In this document: in pieces, positions 38,539 to 50,914 of the stretch
How positions within the stretch are numbered: the first letter of the stretch is position 1
Layout: the number at the start of each line of letters is the position of its first letter
Assembly: GCA_963830715.1 (NCBI GenBank)
Contig: CAWHNS010000006.1
Coordinates: 186,001 to 250,000 of the forward strand
DNA length: 64,000 nt
Source: CAVVMA01 sp963830715
Lineage (GTDB): Bacteria > Desulfobacterota > Binatia > Binatales > Binataceae
Direction: 5' to 3'
Notes under the pieces: generated by a model
What the model was told of the DNA's origin: nothing
The model's database searches: none
What the model saw: the letters and a program-made list of their open reading frames with translations, nothing else
Translations under genes and position numbers: made by a program

Positions 38539-38546
38539 CTTGACTG
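38539..38546. repeat. Target-site duplication, left copy
   Basis: CTTGACTG directly precedes the left inverted repeat and is repeated exactly at 42249-42256. Confidence 0.88.
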
Positions 38547-38589
38547 GGTACTGTCCGAATTAGGACAACCAGGGCGGGAAATTAGGACA
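38547..38589. repeat. Left end: inverted repeat plus TTAGGACA subterminal repeats
   Basis: After the inverted repeat, TTAGGACA occurs at 38560-38567 and 38582-38589, 22 bp apart, i.e. about two helical turns. The first copy forms an imperfect 16 bp palindrome with the repeat end (TGTCCGAATTAGGACA). Confidence 0.8.
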
Positions 38590-38591
38590 CG

Positions 38592-39038
38592 TTGAAAATC
38601 GTTCGGGGCGGTGATACCAAACGAAACACCGTGCGCAATAGCGAAGCCTTGAAAAAGCGCAAGCTGGAGCTTCAGTATCAGTTTCGCTTCCGGCTCTTGG
38701 ACCTCGCCTCGCAGATATCCGATCGGGCAATTCCGATCGTCGGACTGGTGCTCGTAACCTATTTCGGCGTTTTCCGCCCAATACATGACCTCGCGGGTCG
38801 GAATACCCAAGCCCATTTCGGCGCGAGCCTTCTTGCGGATATTCGTCCAACTGAGATAATTTCATATGTGTTCGGCCTTGCAGGCTGGATTTTTGGGCTT
38901 AACGCGCAGCGTCTGCGCAGGAACGTGACCGAGAGATTGGCCGGTCGAATCGCGGATAGCGAACGTCAGCGAGACCCAAACCGCACGTCAAGCGGGTTGA
39001 CGACGCGCGGTAAAACTCCACCGGAGAACACGCCATGA
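38592..39038 (+). CDS. Passenger gene 1: small membrane protein of unknown function
   Basis: A 148 aa protein, not recognised. The N-terminus is basic and charged (EALKKRKLELQYQFRFR). A hydrophobic segment follows (AIPIVGLVLVTYFGVF, about residues 46-61), then a second (IISYVFGLAGWIFGLNA, about 88-104), and a polar C-terminus. Start TTG 38592 or GTG 38631. The ATG of the next gene overlaps its stop by 4 bp, so the two are a translationally coupled pair. It begins 3 bp after the left subterminal repeat. Confidence 0.6.
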   Translation: MKIVRGGDTKRNTVRNSEALKKRKLELQYQFRFRLLDLASQISDRAIPIVGLVLVTYFGVFRPIHDLAGRNTQAHFGASLLADIRPTEIISYVFGLAGWIFGLNAQRLRRNVTERLAGRIADSERQRDPNRTSSGLTTRGKTPPENTP

Positions 39039-39595
39039 CGATAATAATGGCGGTGCGGATGGTGCGCTTTTGCTTCGGCTTCATTCTGCTTTGGGGCATT
39101 TTTTATGCGAGTGGGCGTTCTCTTCTCCTGGATATCCTTCGCCAGCGCCTCTTTGCAATTCGAGACGAGCTTTTTGATTTCGCCGCAGATGGCGGAATCG
39201 AATTTAACGACCCGACCTACCGCGAATTGCGCGACGACATAAACAGTTTGATCCGATTTGCCCACAAATTGTCATTTGTGCGAATGATATTTGCGGCGTC
39301 GTGGACGCCGCCCGATGATCATCCGGCTGTAGTGAGCGTCCGAAATTGGACAGAACGTGTAAATCAGCTTTCACCATTGGCTAGGCGGAAACTCTTCGAG
39401 GTTCGCGCCGAAGTGTTGGGAGAAATCATCGTCTACATCGTTCGACGATCGTTCGTCGTTTTCATCACCATTTCAATCCTTAAACTGATTGGGCTGTTTG
39501 TAAACACCGTCCGCAGCTTCAACAATGAGAAGTTCCCGCAATTTGCTGAATCCTTGGAAGCTCAAGCCCGCGCCGAATATCGTTTCGCGAGCTAA
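39035..39595 (+). CDS. Passenger gene 2: membrane protein of unknown function
   Basis: A 186 aa protein with an N-terminal membrane helix (MVRFCFGFILLWGIFYASG), an acidic/helical middle (residues 35-130, with LLLDILRQRLFAIRDELFDF) and a second membrane helix near residues 140-160 (SFVVFITISILKLIGLFV). No family recognised. It starts in the stop of passenger 1 (ATGA). Its stop overlaps the transposase stop tail-to-tail by 2 bp (TAA and TAG share the TA of CTAA), a compact arrangement. Confidence 0.7.
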   Translation: MTIIMAVRMVRFCFGFILLWGIFYASGRSLLLDILRQRLFAIRDELFDFAADGGIEFNDPTYRELRDDINSLIRFAHKLSFVRMIFAASWTPPDDHPAVVSVRNWTERVNQLSPLARRKLFEVRAEVLGEIIVYIVRRSFVVFITISILKLIGLFVNTVRSFNNEKFPQFAESLEAQARAEYRFAS

Positions 39596-40531
39596 GAACG
39601 CGGTTTACTCATTTTCCCGCCTCTAATCACAACCGGCCTGAAGGGCGTATAGCCGGGGCGCATCGTCGTTTTCGACTGTCCCGGCAGCGGCGGCACGTCC
39701 GACGGCTCAAGCGCCGCGTTCACAAGTCCGCCAATGGTCCAAACGTGATCCGTGACGCCAAGCGCCATCGCGGGCGTACAGCGCAACGATTCATGGACTC
39801 GACACAGATTGTAGAAGGATACCCACAAACTGATTGCAGCCCGATGATCCGCCAGCCGCTTGCTGTAGCCGTTCGTCAGGCGCGTAAACCGGCGTGACGC
39901 CATGCGCGTGCTGAGATTGAACCGCTCCACGTAGGACGTGCTGATTTTGTCGGGGTCGGGGCGTCCTCTTATCACTGTCCGCTCGACGCCCGTGACGTGG
40001 CCGGGGCTGTAGCGATGCGCCGCATCCGGCAGATTGGAATCGCCCACGTATTGCTTGGTCAGGACCGCGTAATCCACGTCGGTTTGGAACGCGAGCATGA
40101 CGGCGTTCGGGTACGGCGTGTAGCCGTCCGAAGTGATCTGCGGGCGATTGAGAATCCGAGCCCGCAGATCGAGTGCGAGGGCTTCCGTGTTCTCCGTGTC
40201 GCGTTTCCCGACAACGTGCTCAGGACGGCCTTCTGCGTGGCTGCAAGGGCCACAAACAGCCAGACATCGCCCATTTCTGCGGGGTCGTCCTGGCGGACGC
40301 GCTTCTGCTTTTTCCCGATGAAATCCCACTGCTCGTCAAGCTCGATCAGGTTCACTTGCAGATCGCGCATCAGGCGGTCGTGTAGGCGCTCGCAGCCCCG
40401 CCGACGCGCACGCCAAGCCGCATCACGGAATCGCGATGCGTTTGAGTCAGGCGCTCAGTAGCGCGGATCGAGCAGCCTTCGGTCAACGCTGCGATGATCT
40501 GAGTTTGCTTCTCGAAGGGGAGAGTGTTCAT
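39592..40531 (-). CDS. IS1-family-like DDE transposase, two frameshifts
   Basis: Moves the element by cut/copy of its ends. ATG 40531 opens an HTH-like N-terminus (LPFEKQTQIIAALTEGCSIR, then RATERLTQTHRD). The frame shifts near 40,395-40,405 to ERLHDRLMRDLQVNLIELDE, then WDFIGKKQKR (first catalytic Asp region) and EMGDVWLFVALAATQKAVL. A second shift near 40,195-40,205 reaches VVGKRDTENTEALALDL, ITSDGYTPYPNAV (second Asp), ISTSYVERFNLSTRM (Glu) and CRVHESLRCTPAMALGVTDH. All DDE blocks survive, so the gene may be functional if the indels are sequencing errors. IS1 itself uses a -1 programmed frameshift, so one break could be biological. Confidence 0.8.
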
Positions 40532-40625
40532 TGTCGGCCCCATATCTTGCTTTGACCGGGGAGCGGGGCGACAATAGAAACGCCAACTTCATTGTGTCCG
40601 CTAACCCGGATGCGTTGAAGATGTG

Positions 40626-40658
40626 ACCGGCGCGAGTGTTGATCGCACTCACGCCGGT
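40626..40658 (-). repeat. Hairpin in transposase leader
   Basis: ACCGGCG-c-GAGTG pairs with CACTC-a-CGCCGGT across a 7-base loop. It lies between the leftward promoter at 40,806-40,834 and the transposase start. Such hairpins can hide a transposase ribosome site or limit read-through; that role is inferred. Confidence 0.65.
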
Positions 40659-40805
40659 CGGCTTTAGGAAGCTCACCACGGCCCGGACCACCTGTCGCAG
40701 CGACGCAGACAGGGGCCGGGCCTTTTCGTTAGAGCCCCGTACTTCGTCGGCGAGCATGGACGCCGGGGCTAGGGGGAGTCTCATAATCATCACCTCGCAC
40801 TATAT

Positions 40806-40834
40806 AGAATATTCCCATCGCCTAATTATGTCAA
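40806..40834 (-). promoter_or_regulatory. Strong leftward sigma-70-type promoter toward the transposase
   Basis: Minus-strand TTGACA (complement of 40829-40834) and TATTCT (complement of 40806-40811) with an ideal 17 bp spacer. It lies 275 bp before the transposase ATG. Confidence 0.75.
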
Positions 40835-40840
40835 GCTAGG

Positions 40841-40888
40841 GCGCCATTTGTAGCGCCACTTTTAGCGCGCCCCGTAGCGTGGCTGCGA
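40841..40888. repeat. Four tandem 12 bp repeats between divergent -35 boxes
   Basis: The units are GCGCCATTTGTA (40841), GCGCCACTTTTA (40853), GCGCGCCCCGTA (40865) and GCGTGGCTGCGA (40877), in exact 12 bp register and decaying rightward. The array fills the space between the leftward -35 (ends 40834) and the rightward TTGACA (40890), as an operator or replication-like iteron array would. Confidence 0.72.
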
Positions 40889-40889
40889 C

Positions 40890-40918
40890 TTGACAAATAG
40901 GGAGCTAGCGATTAAGAA
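40890..40918 (+). promoter_or_regulatory. Candidate rightward promoter for passenger gene 3
   Basis: TTGACA (40890-40895) and TAAGAA (40913-40918) with a 17 bp spacer. The -10 is moderate. It lies only 8 bp before the ATG at 40926, so an almost leaderless transcript would result. Confidence 0.5.
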
Positions 40919-40925
40919 TAAACGC

Positions 40926-41667
40926 ATGAACACCGAAAATCAGCCAGCCAAGGCAAAGAGGAAGATTCACCGAAGCCCGAACTATCCTTCTCTCAGTCTA
41001 GGCGACGCCATCGAGAAAGCGCGGCAGATTTATGACGCAGAGAAGCGAACAGCCGCCAGCGCTGATACGATACTTGCGGACTTGGGGTATAGGCCCAAAG
41101 TCGGTCCGGGGGACTCGCGCCCTCTCGGCTTTGAGGCAATACGGATTGCTCGAAGAGCATGGCGGTCTAGACCGGATTTCGGATACGGGGTTCAATATTC
41201 TCCAGTTGTCCGATTCTTCCGACGAACGGCAGTCAGCGCTACGCGAAGCGGCGAAACGTCCGGCGCTTTTCCGACAGGTTCTTGAGCATTACAAAGACGG
41301 ATTGCCCTCGGATGTTAATCTGCGCGATCACTTGGTCAGGGTACACAAATTTAACCCGGAAAGTGTCGCGACTTTTATCAAGGCGTTCAGGGAGACAGTT
41401 GAGCTTGCCAAACTCTCCTCCATCGAGGATAATAGCGGCGAAACGTCGGATCGGCGGGAAATGGAAGAGCAACAGGGCGCACGACAGGGTAGGGAAATGG
41501 GCGCACGGGCATCCGATGCTGGCAAGTCGACCGCGATGCAAACGGTTTTTCTAATGCGGCTGAAGGACGGTACGGTTGTCGAATTGCGTGCGAGCGGCGA
41601 TCTCGCGAATGAGCACGCCCCAGCAATCAAAAATCTTGTCGATATGGCCCTAGGCTCAAAGTCCTAA
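40926..41667 (+). CDS. Passenger gene 3: helical protein of unknown function, frameshifted
   Basis: From ATG 40926: a basic N-terminus, SPNYPSLSLGDAIEKARQIY, a helical stretch with TILADLGYRPKVGPG, then after one extra G in the G-run at 41,107-41,111 the frame continues TRALSALRQYGLLEEHGG, DLPSDVNLRDHL-like helices and FIKAFRETVELAKLSS. A charged linker and a small beta segment (VFLMRLKDGTVVELRASGDL) end it, about 246 aa. The pattern 'SALRQYGLLE' next to a winged-helix-like segment suggests a DNA-binding or adaptor protein. No named family was recognised. Confidence 0.65.
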
Positions 41668-41755
41668 GCCTTGGGGGCGCTTTCGCTTTTCTCGGTTCCG
41701 CGCTACAACGCTATTGGTCGCGGGCGATTCCTATGCCCCAAGGGAGAAATTGACC

Positions 41756-42148
41756 ATGCGAAGGTACCTCTGCTGCTGCGTCGTGGCTATACTCGCCATC
41801 TTGGGAGCACAGAACCAAACGGTCTCGGCCCAACCCATTGCCCAACCCTCAGTTGCTTCAGCCGTCGCTACCCCCGTCCCCGTTCAAGAGTTCGCTGAGA
41901 TCTGCTGCAACACTTGGGTTCCAGCCCCAAAGGGGGCCACTGGAGGAACAGGACACAACTGCTGCATACTAAATGACCCAATTGTACCCTCCCCACCACA
42001 TACTATTGCTGACTGCATGAGCTTCCTCCACGGCCTCAACATCAATGTGACCGCGATATGCGAATTGCCAGTCAGGCAAGGCCCAATCAACTTCACTAAC
42101 GGCTGCGTCGGGATTCAAGCCACCACCGCCACCATCACCTGTCGCTAG
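41756..42148 (+). CDS. Passenger gene 4: small secreted cysteine-rich protein
   Basis: ATG 41756 has GGGAG about 8 nt upstream and gives a 130 aa protein with a clear Sec signal (MRRYLCCCVVAILAILGAQN, then QTVSAQP, cleavage near VSA). The mature part of about 100 residues has eight Cys arranged as CC, CC and four singles, enough for four disulfides, and is rich in Pro, Thr and Asn. No homologue recognised. A secreted disulfide-stabilised protein is unusual cargo for an insertion element. Confidence 0.7.
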   Translation: MRRYLCCCVVAILAILGAQNQTVSAQPIAQPSVASAVATPVPVQEFAEICCNTWVPAPKGATGGTGHNCCILNDPIVPSPPHTIADCMSFLHGLNINVTAICELPVRQGPINFTNGCVGIQATTATITCR

Positions 42149-42193
42149 AACCCCTAACGGCGTGGAGAAATTTCGATCTTGGTCAGCGGGAAA

Positions 42194-42248
42194 TTAGGAC
42201 AACCCGCGCCTCAATTTAGGACAATCGCGGGCAGATTAGGACAGTACC
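42194..42248. repeat. Right end: inverted repeat plus TTAGGACA subterminal repeats
   Basis: TTAGGACA occurs at 42194-42201, 42216-42223 and 42236-42243, with 22 and 20 bp spacing; the last overlaps the inverted repeat. The flanking GCGGGAAATTAGGACA also occurs directly repeated at the left end. Confidence 0.8.
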
Positions 42249-42256
42249 CTTGACTG
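42249..42256. repeat. Target-site duplication, right copy
   Basis: CTTGACTG, identical to 38539-38546. It contains TTGACT, a plausible -35 of the fluoride-riboswitch transcript. Confidence 0.88.
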
Positions 42257-42290
42257 AGTCGCCGGGCCGAGACATTGATGTAAGGCGTAA

Positions 42291-42353
42291 TCGGTGATGG
42301 GGTTCCACCGCGAACCGCTCGTTTGAACGACCTACGGGCTGATGACCCCTACT
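42291..42353 (+). ncRNA. Fluoride riboswitch aptamer (crcB motif)
   Basis: Conserved blocks are in order: GGTGATG (42293-42299), the P1 partner CACC, AACCGC (42313-42318), and GCTGATGACCCCTAC (42338-42352). GGTG pairs with CACC, and GGGGT after GATG pairs with ACCCC, the two helices of the motif. It binds fluoride with Mg2+ and turns on fluoride-resistance genes, which lie directly downstream. Confidence 0.9.
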
Positions 42354-42384
42354 GGTGTAGAACACGGGTAGGGGCTTTTCTTTG
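42346..42384 (+). terminator. Riboswitch-controlled intrinsic terminator
   Basis: CCCCTAC (42346-42352) pairs with GTAGGGG (42368-42374), followed by CTTTTCTTT. The 5' arm is also the 3' aptamer strand, so fluoride binding should sequester it and allow read-through to DUF190-CBS and crcB. Confidence 0.85.
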
Positions 42385-42509
42385 CGAAAGGGCTCTGCCG
42401 GAAAGGACAGGCTCTTTGATCGTCAGCATCCAGCATTTGGTAGACTTTCGGAACAACGATGCGCAGGCGTCGGTCTGCGCCTCGACCATCGTCGGGAGGG
42501 CAGTGGCTC

Positions 42510-43816
42510 ATGTTCACCGGCAGGGGTAAGCAGCTCACGATCTTCTTCGGCGAGACCGATCGGTATCATCACCAGGCGCTGTACATGGCGCTGATCGAAA
42601 TGCTCCGGCGCGAAGGATGCAGCGGCGCGACCGCGACGCGCGGGATCGCCGGGTTTGGCGCTTCGTCGCTTATCCACACCTCGGCGATCCTTCGTCTCTC
42701 GATGGACCTGCCGATCGTGATCACGGTGGTCGATCGCCCGGAGCGGATCGATCGGTTGATTGGCGATGGTCCGGGAGATGGCTCCGAACGCGCTGATCAC
42801 GGCCCAGGAAGTCGAGGTCGTGCAGTCGGGAGCGCCCTTCAAGGAAGGTTTGCCGGACGTCAAGGTGTCGGAGGTCATGCGCCGCGAAGTCGCAACGGTG
42901 CATCCCGACAGTCCAATCACGCAAGTGGTCGAGCTGCTGCTGCACAAGGGACTTCACCGCCGTGCCGGTAATCGACGACCAGGGCAAGGTCGTCGGAATG
43001 GTCAGCGACAATGATTTGCTGACGCGCGGCGGGATGAACGTCACCATCAGTCTGAAAAAAGCGGCCGATCCCGATTACGTGCGCACGCTCCACGAATCGC
43101 TGGAGAACCCGAATCGCAAAGTTTCCGAGGTGATGACGCGCCAGGTGGTGACGGTTGCTCCGGACGCCATCCTCGGGCGAGCCGCAAGACTGATGGTCGA
43201 AAAACATCTGAAGCGGCTGCCGGTGGTCGACCCGGACGGCAAGCTGGTCGGGATTCTGGGCCGCCTCGACATATTGAACACGATCGCGGCCGTCCACCTG
43301 CCGGAGTGGCATCCGGAAGCGCGTTCCGTTGGCCCGCAGGCAACGGTGGCTGAGGTGATGACCCGCGAAGTTCCGACCGTGCACGAGTCCGCAACGATCG
43401 AGCAGATTTTCGATCTTCTGGTTTCGTCGGCGCACAAGCGGGTGGTGGTTGTGGACGACAAGCGGCGCGTGGCCGGCATCATTGCGGACTCGGACTTGAT
43501 CTCGAGGCTGAGCCGCGAGAGTTGGCCGGGACTCATGGAGATTCTGGTGTCGAAAGTTCCCTTCGCGAAAGTCAACGCCGACGCGCGCAAGCACATCCAG
43601 CGACTGCGCGCTCACTCCGCCAGAGAACTCATGACGCGAGAAGTCATAACCGTGCGGGACAAGATGCCGGTTGCGAGCGCTCTGGCCCTCTCCGCTGAAA
43701 AGCGCGTGAAACGCCTGCCGGTAGTCGATGGCGACGGCGAGTTGGTCGGGATCGTGGGACGGACCGAGATGCTGCGGGCGCTGCTCGCTCGAACCGAAGC
43801 TGCGGGGGACGCATAG
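42510..43816 (+). CDS. DUF190-CBS domain fusion protein, fluoride operon, two frameshifts
   Basis: ATG 42510 follows GGGAGGG. Residues 1-95 are a DUF190 domain (GRGKQLTIFFGETDRYHHQA, then GASSLIHTSAILRLS). After a frame break at about 42,755-42,762 it continues MVREMAPNALITAQEVEVVQ, and after a second near 42,955 VPVIDDQGKVVGMVSDNDLL. Then come repeated CBS motifs (SEVMTRQVVTVAPDA, AEVMTREVPTVHES, ARELMTREVITVRDK), about four to five CBS copies, ending 43816. Together roughly 435 aa. DUF190 genes commonly accompany crcB; CBS tandems bind adenylates and often regulate channels, so it may gate or modulate CrcB. Confidence 0.82.
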
Positions 43817-43817
43817 G

Positions 43818-44193
43818 ATGCTGGGCGCTCTGCTGGTTGCGTTGGGTGGTGGCGATCGGATCGGCAACGCGATACCTGGTAGGCGGATGGATTGCGAATC
43901 GCTTTGGCGCAGCGTTTCCGTATGGAACGTTCGTGATCAACGTTACGGGCAGTTTCATTATCGGGTTCTTCCTCGCGTTCGCCGAGGAGCGGGCATCACT
44001 CGGTCCCTATTGGCGGCTATTTTTCGCAGTCGGCTTTGTGGGCGGCTACACAACTTTTTCGACGTTCGAGTACGAGTCGGTTCGCTTGCTTCAGGACGGC
44101 GAGACCCTGCTCGCTGCGGTTTATCTGATTGGAAGCGTGATCACCGGAGGTATTGCCGCGTTCAGCGGGATTGCCTTCGGGAGTTGGCTCTAG
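43818..44193 (+). CDS. crcB: Fluoride ion channel CrcB (Fluc), frameshifted near start
   Basis: Exports fluoride as a dual-topology dimer. ATG 43818, one base after the upstream stop, opens MLGALLVALGG. One extra G near 43,848-43,853 must be dropped to continue AIGSATRYLVGGWIANRFG. Conserved Fluc motifs are YGTFVINVTGSF and GFVGGYTTFSTFEYES (pore Phe/Thr/Ser). About 124 aa with four membrane helices. A later TTG (43837) in the second frame would give a shorter, N-terminally truncated product. Confidence 0.9.
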
Positions 44194-44235
44194 CCGAGAG
44201 CCGGCGGCATCGAAGATTCGATAGGGCCGAGCGCG

Positions 44236-45516
44236 GTGGACGATCGCATGCCCGATGCGGTACAAGCCCGATCCATGAGCAACTGGTTTGAGACCGCCCG
44301 CTTCGGGATGTTCATCCATTGGGGGACCGTCAGCCAGCGCGGATGGGAATTGTCGTGGCCGCTGGTCGGCGGACTCGGCGCGCTTCCGCAGGGCCAGAAC
44401 GTCTCGATCTCCGACTACTATGCGACCGCCGCGACCTTCAATCCGGTGAACTACGATCCGCGCGAGTGGGCGCGGCTGGCGCGGCGCGCCGGGATGCAAT
44501 ACGCGGTCTTCACGACCAAGCATCACGACGGCTTCGCGATGTTCCATACGCGCGAGTCGGACTTTTCGATCGAGCACGCGCCGTATCGCAAGGACATCGT
44601 GCGCGGCTTTGCCGACGCGTTCCGCGCCGCAGGGTTGCGGGTCGGATTCTATTTCTCACTCTGCGACTGGCATAACCCTGATTACCCCGCTTTCGCCGAC
44701 TCCGACCGGCCGTACAAATGGGGCGCGTGGCGCCGATCGACGCCCGAGGCGTGGGAGCGGTTCCTGCGCGCGATGTTCGGCCAGATGCGCGAGCTGCTGA
44801 CCAATTACGGCAAGATCGATCTGCTATGGTTCGACGGCGGATGGGAACGCACGCCGGAGGAATGGAAGGCCGCCGAGTTCGAGCGCATGATCCGCTCCAT
44901 TCAGCCGGAGATCCTCATCAACGATCGCCTGCCGGGTTCCGGCGACTTCAAGACCCCCGAGCAGGCGGTGCCTCCGGTCCCGCCGCCCGAGCCCTGGGAG
45001 ACCTGCCTGACTATCAACCACAGCTGGGGCTACAATCCGGCGGATCGCAAGTACAAATCGTCGCGATCGCTCGTGCACACGCTCTGCGAGGTTGCGGGCA
45101 AGGGCGGCAACCTGCTGCTGAACGTGAGTCCGATGGGCGACGGACGGCTCCCGCCTGAGCAGACCGAGCGGCTGGAGGAGATCGCCGCGTGGATGGGGCG
45201 CAACCAGTCGAGCATCGTGGGCACACGGCCCGGCCTCGAGCCGTGGCAGTTCTACGGACCGTCGACGCGTGAGGGAAATCGCGTGTACCTGCATCTGCTG
45301 ATGCGCCCGTACGATACGGTTTCGGTCCGCGGCGTGCGAATAAAGAAGGTCAGGAGCGTCCGCACGATCGCGCCGGAAAGCGAGCTCAAGTTCAGAACGA
45401 GCTGCGCCGCGGCCGACATGCTCTTCAATCACGATCCGATCGGCGAACTCGCGATCGAAATTCCGGAGCGCCTGATCGATCCACTCGCGACGGTAATCGC
45501 GGTCGATTTCGGGTGA
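44236..45516 (+). CDS. GH29 alpha-L-fucosidase family protein
   Basis: Glycoside hydrolase of 426 aa with no signal peptide. Typical GH29 segments are ARFGMFIHWGTVS, AVFTTKHHDGFAMFHT, the nucleophile region IDLLWFDGGWE (catalytic Asp) and GKGGNLLLNVSPMGDG. A small C-terminal beta domain follows (residues 350-426). Start GTG 44236 or ATG 44248. It lacks neighbouring sugar genes and lies after crcB, probably with its own promoter. Confidence 0.87.
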   Translation: MDDRMPDAVQARSMSNWFETARFGMFIHWGTVSQRGWELSWPLVGGLGALPQGQNVSISDYYATAATFNPVNYDPREWARLARRAGMQYAVFTTKHHDGFAMFHTRESDFSIEHAPYRKDIVRGFADAFRAAGLRVGFYFSLCDWHNPDYPAFADSDRPYKWGAWRRSTPEAWERFLRAMFGQMRELLTNYGKIDLLWFDGGWERTPEEWKAAEFERMIRSIQPEILINDRLPGSGDFKTPEQAVPPVPPPEPWETCLTINHSWGYNPADRKYKSSRSLVHTLCEVAGKGGNLLLNVSPMGDGRLPPEQTERLEEIAAWMGRNQSSIVGTRPGLEPWQFYGPSTREGNRVYLHLLMRPYDTVSVRGVRIKKVRSVRTIAPESELKFRTSCAAADMLFNHDPIGELAIEIPERLIDPLATVIAVDFG

Positions 45517-45723
45517 GCCGCACGCGGGCGTCCGTCGGCGATTAGCTGGCCACGCCGCGTCGAGAATCCTCAGCAAAATCAAACCCTTGGGCGATTCGCC
45601 CGATCCCCACGGCTCGCGAATCGAATGTAAGGCCACGGGTAGAATCGGCCTCATAATCCTTCAGCGCGCTTCCGATCGCCTAGCACAAAGTCAGCCCAGC
45701 CGCTAAATTTTCCTTAATTACCC

Positions 45724-45752
45724 TTGACAGACTTGTCGTTCCCGACTACCTT
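45724..45752 (+). promoter_or_regulatory. Promoter for the Lrp/AsnC-gltB-gltD unit
   Basis: TTGACA (45724-45729) and TACCTT (45747-45752) with a 17 bp spacer, 27 bp before the ATG at 45779. The rest of the 260 bp gap after the fucosidase holds no gene I can see. Confidence 0.6.
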
Positions 45753-45778
45753 CGTCGGACGGTTGGGAGGTTTTGCCT

Positions 45779-46338
45779 ATGAAATCAGGCGCCGATGTTC
45801 CCGAGTTCGACGCGATCGACCTGCAGATAATCCAGATCCTGCAGGAGCAGGGGCGAATTCCGCACGTCAAGCTCGGTGAGCAGGTCGGATTGTCCGCGCC
45901 GTCGGTTATCGAGCGCGTCAAGAAGCTCGAAGACAGCGCGATCATCACCGGCTATCACGCCTCGGTCGATGCCAAGCGCCTGGGCAAGGATGTCACCGCC
46001 TTCATCGGCGTGTCGATCAATCATCCGCGCTCGATCGTGCTCTTCGAGGAAACGGTCGTGACGCTCGAAGACGTCCTCGAATGCCATCATGTGACCGGCG
46101 AGCACACGCTGCTGCTCAAGGTCAAGACCGACGACACTTCGTCGCTCGAGCGGCTCATCAGCACGATCCGCTCGATCGAGGGAGTGGCGCGGACCGAAAC
46201 GATGGTGGTGCTGTCGACTCATACCGAACGCGCGCAGATTCCGGTCCACATCGATGTCAATGGGCCGGAGGCCGCGAACAATGGACGGCGGCAGAAGCAC
46301 AACGGCGTCAGGAACGGACTGATGCAAACCAGGCGGGC

Positions 46339-46342
<4 letters not shown>
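45779..46342 (+). CDS. Lrp/AsnC family transcriptional regulator
   Basis: DNA-binding regulator of amino-acid metabolism, 187 aa. Residues 8-60 form the helix-turn-helix (LQIIQILQEQGRIPHVKLGE, GLSAPSVIERVKKLE); residues 70-150 are the ligand-binding RAM domain (ECHHVTGEHTLLLKVKTDD). ATG 45779 is chosen because GGGAGG (45765-45770) is well spaced; a TTG at 45773 is less likely. Its stop overlaps the gltB GTG (GTGA), so it probably regulates gltBD, as Lrp does in Escherichia coli. A 25-residue basic tail extends past the usual length. Confidence 0.9.
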
Positions 46343-50910
<4,568 letters not shown>

Positions 50911-50914
50911 CCTT

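Larger units (their letters stand above)
38547..42248. mobile_element. Complete 3.7 kb IS1-like transposon with passenger genes
   Basis: The ends are GGTACTGTCC (38547-38556) and its exact inverted copy GGACAGTACC (42239-42248); the match extends to 14 bp with one mismatch. Both ends abut the 8 bp duplication CTTGACTG, so the element inserted as a unit. Inside are a leftward IS1-family-like transposase and four passenger genes of unknown function, and the base composition is visibly less GC-rich than the host. An 8 bp duplication fits IS1 (8-10 bp). Size far exceeds a simple IS1 (about 0.8 kb), so it is a cargo-carrying form. Confidence 0.88.

Noticed and set aside
38592..39595. Passenger genes 1-2 as a phage holin/spanin pair
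   Set aside because: The overlapping membrane genes invite this, but lengths, lack of lipoprotein box and transposon context do not support it.
39592..40531. Programmed frameshifting as the explanation for both transposase breaks
   Set aside because: IS1 uses one -1 shift at an A-rich slippery site; neither break here shows such a site, and indels are common across the window. One break being programmed is not excluded.
40455..40793. Leftward 112 aa frame upstream of the transposase
   Set aside because: It has a promoter and possible ribosome site, but it runs over the leader hairpin and the first codons of the transposase in another frame and matches nothing; more likely an untranslated leader.
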